Source of the DNA: JAYZDB01 sp036338025
GTDB taxonomy: Bacteria; Planctomycetota; UBA1135; UBA2386
NCBI GenBank assembly: GCA_036338025.1
Contig: JAYZDB010000170.1
Location: 1-9,630, forward strand
Direction of reading: 5' to 3'
Length of the DNA: 9,630 nt
The translations under genes and the position numbers were made by a program. The notes beneath the pieces were generated by a model. It saw only the letters and a list, made by a program, of their open reading frames with translations, did no database searches and was not told where the DNA came from. Of the stretch, positions 6,440 to 9,630 are shown one piece after another. How positions within the stretch are numbered: the first letter of the stretch is position 1; each line of letters begins with the position of its first letter.

Positions 6440-9400
6440 ATGCTGAACCGCACCATTACCGTCCTGCCAGTCTTCCTGGTCATCGTCCTCGGGATCGTCG
6501 TGGGCTTCGCGGTCCTGGGCCTGCGCGGACCGGAACGCGAATTGCGAGATGCCAGACACGCGATAGATCGGGAGGATTTCACCAGCGCGATTCGGCACCT
6601 GGACCGCGTCAAGAACGAAATCGACATCGGCGACGCCGAACTCCAGGAGAAGACCACTCGCATGCGAGCGCTGACCTACGAACGGCTCGGCGATCGCAAA
6701 AAATCCGTACGAGACCTCGACTTCCTGATCGACGAGCTGCAGATCAACGTTGGCGGACTGGTGCGGGACCGCATTCGATTGCTCAACGAGATCGGCGCCG
6801 AGAACAGCGACCCCGAGTTCCTCGACCAGGCCCTCAGGTATTGCAAACGGTGGCTGGCCTCCAATCGGGAAGATGGCATCGTGCTGGGACTGGCAGGCCA
6901 CAGCCGCCAAATCCTCGCTGACATCGAACTGGCAAAGTGGAAAGCGACCTTTGAGAATCGACTTCCAGAGGAACGCCGTCGCAAGACCAACAAGCTCATC
7001 CACGAGGCGATCTACAGCACCAACCCCTCAACCGGTCTCGAAATCGATCGGATGTCTCAGGACATCGATGGGTTCGTGCCAGGGTTCTCACAGTCGTTCT
7101 ATTCCAAGGTCGAACAGATCCGCAAGATTGCCCAGGCTGCCCGTGGTTGGTTCCTGAGAGGGCTGTCCAGCCAATATTCTGACGCTTCCTCCTACGAGGG
7201 CATCGCCTCACAGCTACGCATCGCAGGCGATGACGACTCCCTGCTGATGTTGGCCCACGCACACCTCTCCCGCGTCACAGCCAGGGACAGCTATTCAGCA
7301 GGATTCGATCTCGCGGACATCCACCTACGGCACAAGCGCTACCAGGCATGCCTCGAAATTGCCCAACGCGTGCTACCCGTCCAACACATCCAAGCGTGCT
7401 TCCACGATGGTTCTCTCGACTTCAACGCCCTGAAGCTCCTCGCCTGCCACGCAGTAGCGCTTTCCCGGATCGGCAGTAAAAAGGCCCGCCGGACCCTGCT
7501 GCACCGGGTCGGGAGCATCTCCTACAAAAAACGCCCGCCGTACCCGAGGGTCGAGTTGAAACCCTATCCGCTAACGCACTTCATCCTCGGAATGCTCATC
7601 GATGAGGAGCCGTCCATCGAGGCACACCTCGGCGGCTTCAGCAAGGCACTCAAGACAAACATCTGGTTTGATGAACGCCTGGCAGGATACACGTTCCGGC
7701 GGCTGGCCAAGGTCGTCGCACCCGAAAGCTGTGACACCATGTACGGCCGCTGGATGCACTACCGACCGCGCAGCGTCCAGCCGATACACGAGTATGTAAA
7801 GGTGTTGCTATCTCGCGGCGACGTCACCGGCGCAAACCGGGAACTGAACCGCGCGATCCACAAGCTATCGGACCCGGACTCCTCGCTCGAACTTCTCATC
7901 GAAACACAGCTCCGCACCTCCGGGCTCGACCTTGCTGAAGTCACCGAGCGCGCAAGTCGGCTGCGCAAAACGGTCCCCGATGAGATCGGTGCATTTCCAG
8001 CCCTTACGATCGCGATAGCACGCCAGGCGTTAAGTACACGGCATGTAGATATCGCGCTCGCATGCACCATCCGCGCCAAGCACCTCTACCCACGCAGCCG
8101 AATCCCCCACTACCTGCACGCCAACATCCTGATCGCGAGTAACGATCCAGGTCAGGCCGCCAGAGTCATCGCCCTGTACCTCAAGGAACAACCTGACGAC
8201 CAGAAGGCCTTGCAGATCCTCGCGAAGGCGCGCAATGCCGCTGGCCGTTCGACCGATGATCTTCGCTACGGAGCGATCTTGAACGGCACTCCAGACCTCC
8301 TGACGTCGCGCTACCTGGCACATCGGTGGTTGGAACGAGGTGAGTTCCAGCGGGTACTCAGTCTCGCGAACTCTGCGACCCGTGACTTCGGTATCGACCT
8401 GGAAATGCAAGTCCTGGCGACTCGCGCCCTGATGCAGGACGAGACAGCGGCGCGTAACGGAGTTCTCACCATGCTTCGTGCGGTGTTCCACCTATCACGA
8501 GGGGTCAAGAACCCAAGCCCACAGCAAGCGCAACTGGCAACATGGGCACTGGGCCAATACGCCCTCTACAACCCGGAACAACTCACCCTGGTCACCCGCC
8601 GCGGCCTGCTGACCGAATTCCTCGCGCGCAACCAATCACCTGAAGATCTCCATCAACTCGCTGCGCAGTTGACCAGGCGTCTGGACTTCGAATTGGCCCT
8701 GCGTTGCTACCGCGACCTCGCCCAGGATGATCGGTACAAGGAATTCCGCCAGGCTACGCACTTCGAGGCTGCGGCGCACGTAGCGCTTCGACTCGATGAC
8801 ACCACCAAGGCCCGGGAACTACTCGCAGCAGCCATGGCATTCGACGAGGGGTCAAGAGCCACCCTGAACCTGGCCCTACTCGACCTGGCCCAGGGCGACG
8901 AACCGGACCTTCCGAAGAACCTGGCCATCGACAGCCTGCTGGCCGCCAGCCTGGTGGCACGCCAAGAACCTGCCCTGGCGGTACCCTTCCTGGCCGGGCA
9001 ACTGAAGATCACCCCCAACCACCTCGGGTGCCAGTGCGTCGCGGCAGTGCTCAGCCAGAAGGCACTGGTCTCGCCCCATGTCCGAACACTGGCAACCAAG
9101 AGCGGTGCTAACCTGATATCCCTGGTCGCGCTGCTCGAGCAACCCCCATTCGGCCGCTTGGCGATGCGCTTCGCCCAAACGCTCGTCGACGAGAATCCAG
9201 GCAACCCTGCGGCACTTTTGCTGCTCGCCAAGGCGAGCGGAAACGCCGACCGCCCGATCGAACTACAGGCGGCCTTCGACAAGATCCGCAACCATCTTGG
9301 CTCGGACATCGTCCTGATGACCGCCGCTTTCCAGATCCTCAGCGAAACCGAGCATCCGGCACTGCAGCAATCCAAGATCAAGGACCAGTTGGCGGCATTG

Positions 9401-9559
9401 GCACTGCGGGGTGGTGCCAGCACCCCACCCGCACTACTTGCCCTGGTGCTCAAGCAGAACTCGGCGATCCTCAAGGTACCCGGGGCCCACAACAAGATCC
9501 TCCCGATGGTGAAGAAGTTCTGGCTCTGTTTCCCGGCCTTTTCAGGGATAGGCCTGTAA
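6440..9559 (+). CDS. Large TPR-repeat protein with N-terminal membrane anchor, probably cut short by an in-frame stop
   Basis: This 1039-residue protein begins with an uncleaved-looking hydrophobic helix at about residues 7-28, with Arg4 before it, and is otherwise soluble and strongly helical. This suggests a protein anchored in the inner membrane with its bulk in the periplasm. TPR-like or SEL1-like helical pairs are visible near residues 33-110 (DREDFTSAIRHLDRV, then GDRKKSVRDLDFLIDEL), 555-600 (ASNDPGQAARVIALYLKEQP), 749-800 (LDDTTKARELLAAAMAF) and 918-953. Such solenoids are binding scaffolds. TPR proteins often accompany exopolysaccharide export and exosortase loci (for example PrsT), but the family is not certain. 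No clear Shine-Dalgarno precedes the ATG, and no upstream ATG or GTG in frame is available. The TAA at 9557-9559 is followed in the same frame by more TPR-like sequence, so the natural protein may be longer. Confidence 0.85.
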   Translation: MLNRTITVLPVFLVIVLGIVVGFAVLGLRGPERELRDARHAIDREDFTSAIRHLDRVKNEIDIGDAELQEKTTRMRALTYERLGDRKKSVRDLDFLIDELQINVGGLVRDRIRLLNEIGAENSDPEFLDQALRYCKRWLASNREDGIVLGLAGHSRQILADIELAKWKATFENRLPEERRRKTNKLIHEAIYSTNPSTGLEIDRMSQDIDGFVPGFSQSFYSKVEQIRKIAQAARGWFLRGLSSQYSDASSYEGIASQLRIAGDDDSLLMLAHAHLSRVTARDSYSAGFDLADIHLRHKRYQACLEIAQRVLPVQHIQACFHDGSLDFNALKLLACHAVALSRIGSKKARRTLLHRVGSISYKKRPPYPRVELKPYPLTHFILGMLIDEEPSIEAHLGGFSKALKTNIWFDERLAGYTFRRLAKVVAPESCDTMYGRWMHYRPRSVQPIHEYVKVLLSRGDVTGANRELNRAIHKLSDPDSSLELLIETQLRTSGLDLAEVTERASRLRKTVPDEIGAFPALTIAIARQALSTRHVDIALACTIRAKHLYPRSRIPHYLHANILIASNDPGQAARVIALYLKEQPDDQKALQILAKARNAAGRSTDDLRYGAILNGTPDLLTSRYLAHRWLERGEFQRVLSLANSATRDFGIDLEMQVLATRALMQDETAARNGVLTMLRAVFHLSRGVKNPSPQQAQLATWALGQYALYNPEQLTLVTRRGLLTEFLARNQSPEDLHQLAAQLTRRLDFELALRCYRDLAQDDRYKEFRQATHFEAAAHVALRLDDTTKARELLAAAMAFDEGSRATLNLALLDLAQGDEPDLPKNLAIDSLLAASLVARQEPALAVPFLAGQLKITPNHLGCQCVAAVLSQKALVSPHVRTLATKSGANLISLVALLEQPPFGRLAMRFAQTLVDENPGNPAALLLLAKASGNADRPIELQAAFDKIRNHLGSDIVLMTAAFQILSETEHPALQQSKIKDQLAALALRGGASTPPALLALVLKQNSAILKVPGAHNKILPMVKKFWLCFPAFSGIGL

Positions 9560-9630
9560 GAAGTCGAGTTGCTGATCGACTCCGGCAGCCACCGGGATGC
9601 GATCAACTTGCTGCGCAAGATCGAACGACT
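9560..9630 (+). pseudogene. In-frame continuation of the TPR protein after the stop codon, partial
   Basis: The 23 whole codons after the TAA, in the same frame as the TPR gene, stay open to the end of the window. They read EVELLIDSGSHRDAINLLRK and then a few more residues. The Gly and Ala positions fit a TPR helix-turn-helix. No ATG or GTG start and no ribosome binding site lie in this stretch, so it is unlikely to be a new gene. It is more likely the tail of the upstream coding sequence, separated by a single nonsense codon. How far it extends cannot be seen here. Confidence 0.6.

Noticed and set aside
6424..6442. Possible sigma54 promoter TGGAAC-CGCCC-TGC before the TPR gene
   Set aside because: The GG to GC spacing is one base short of the required ten, and the element would sit directly on the start codon.
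9541..9560. Programmed frameshift as explanation for the TAA in the TPR gene
   Set aside because: The TPR-like sequence continues in the same frame after the stop, so no frame change is needed, and no slippery heptamer with downstream structure is evident.
8707..9618. A 303-codon open frame on the minus strand opposite the TPR gene
   Set aside because: Composition is Ser/Arg/Ala-rich with no recognisable motif, and it mirrors the codon pattern of the TPR gene. Its overlap of the TAA at 9557 does not make it a gene.

Overview
The window is high-GC bacterial DNA, roughly 60% by eye, with tightly packed genes that mostly use C- or G-ending codons. No marker gene fixes the phylum. Weak or oddly placed Shine-Dalgarno sequences, a sigma54-type regulator and a large membrane-anchored TPR protein would fit Planctomycetota, Myxococcota or other envelope-rich Gram-negative lineages. 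This is an inference of low certainty.

The layout is two divergent transcription units that meet in a 105-base intergenic region (3767-3871). The leftward unit reads, in order: a small zinc-ribbon protein with a C-terminal membrane helix (3766-3320), a GT2-family polyprenyl-phosphate glycosyltransferase (3251-2244), a 682-residue fusion of a degenerate GT2 domain to a FemAB/GNAT-fold domain of the kind found in XrtA/PEP-CTERM exopolysaccharide loci (2247-199, overlapping the previous gene by ATGA), and the first 56 codons of a small membrane protein that runs off the left edge (168-1). The rightward unit reads: a histidine-kinase-like protein with neither a phosphoacceptor histidine nor recognisable ATP-binding motifs (3872-4918), a well-preserved NtrC-type sigma54 response regulator (4987-6411), and a large TPR protein with an N-terminal membrane anchor (6440-9559). 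The TPR reading frame is cut by a TAA near the right edge, yet the same frame continues with TPR-like sequence to the end of the window.

Together the genes look like a cell-surface or exopolysaccharide locus with its own regulatory module. The leftward genes would build or modify a lipid-linked glycan at the inner membrane. The rightward genes would supply transcriptional control and a periplasm-facing scaffold. The combination of FemAB-like protein, sigma54 regulator and TPR protein recalls the PrsK/PrsR/PrsT sets of exosortase loci, but no exosortase or PEP-CTERM substrate is visible here and the kinase is not of the PrsK type. The two most unusual features are the kinase, which looks like a pseudokinase with a pseudo-receiver domain, and the GT2-FemAB fusion, whose GT2 half has lost the DXD motif kept by its neighbour.

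No tRNA, rRNA, CRISPR array, insertion sequence or integrase was seen, and no gene-free stretch exceeds 105 bases.
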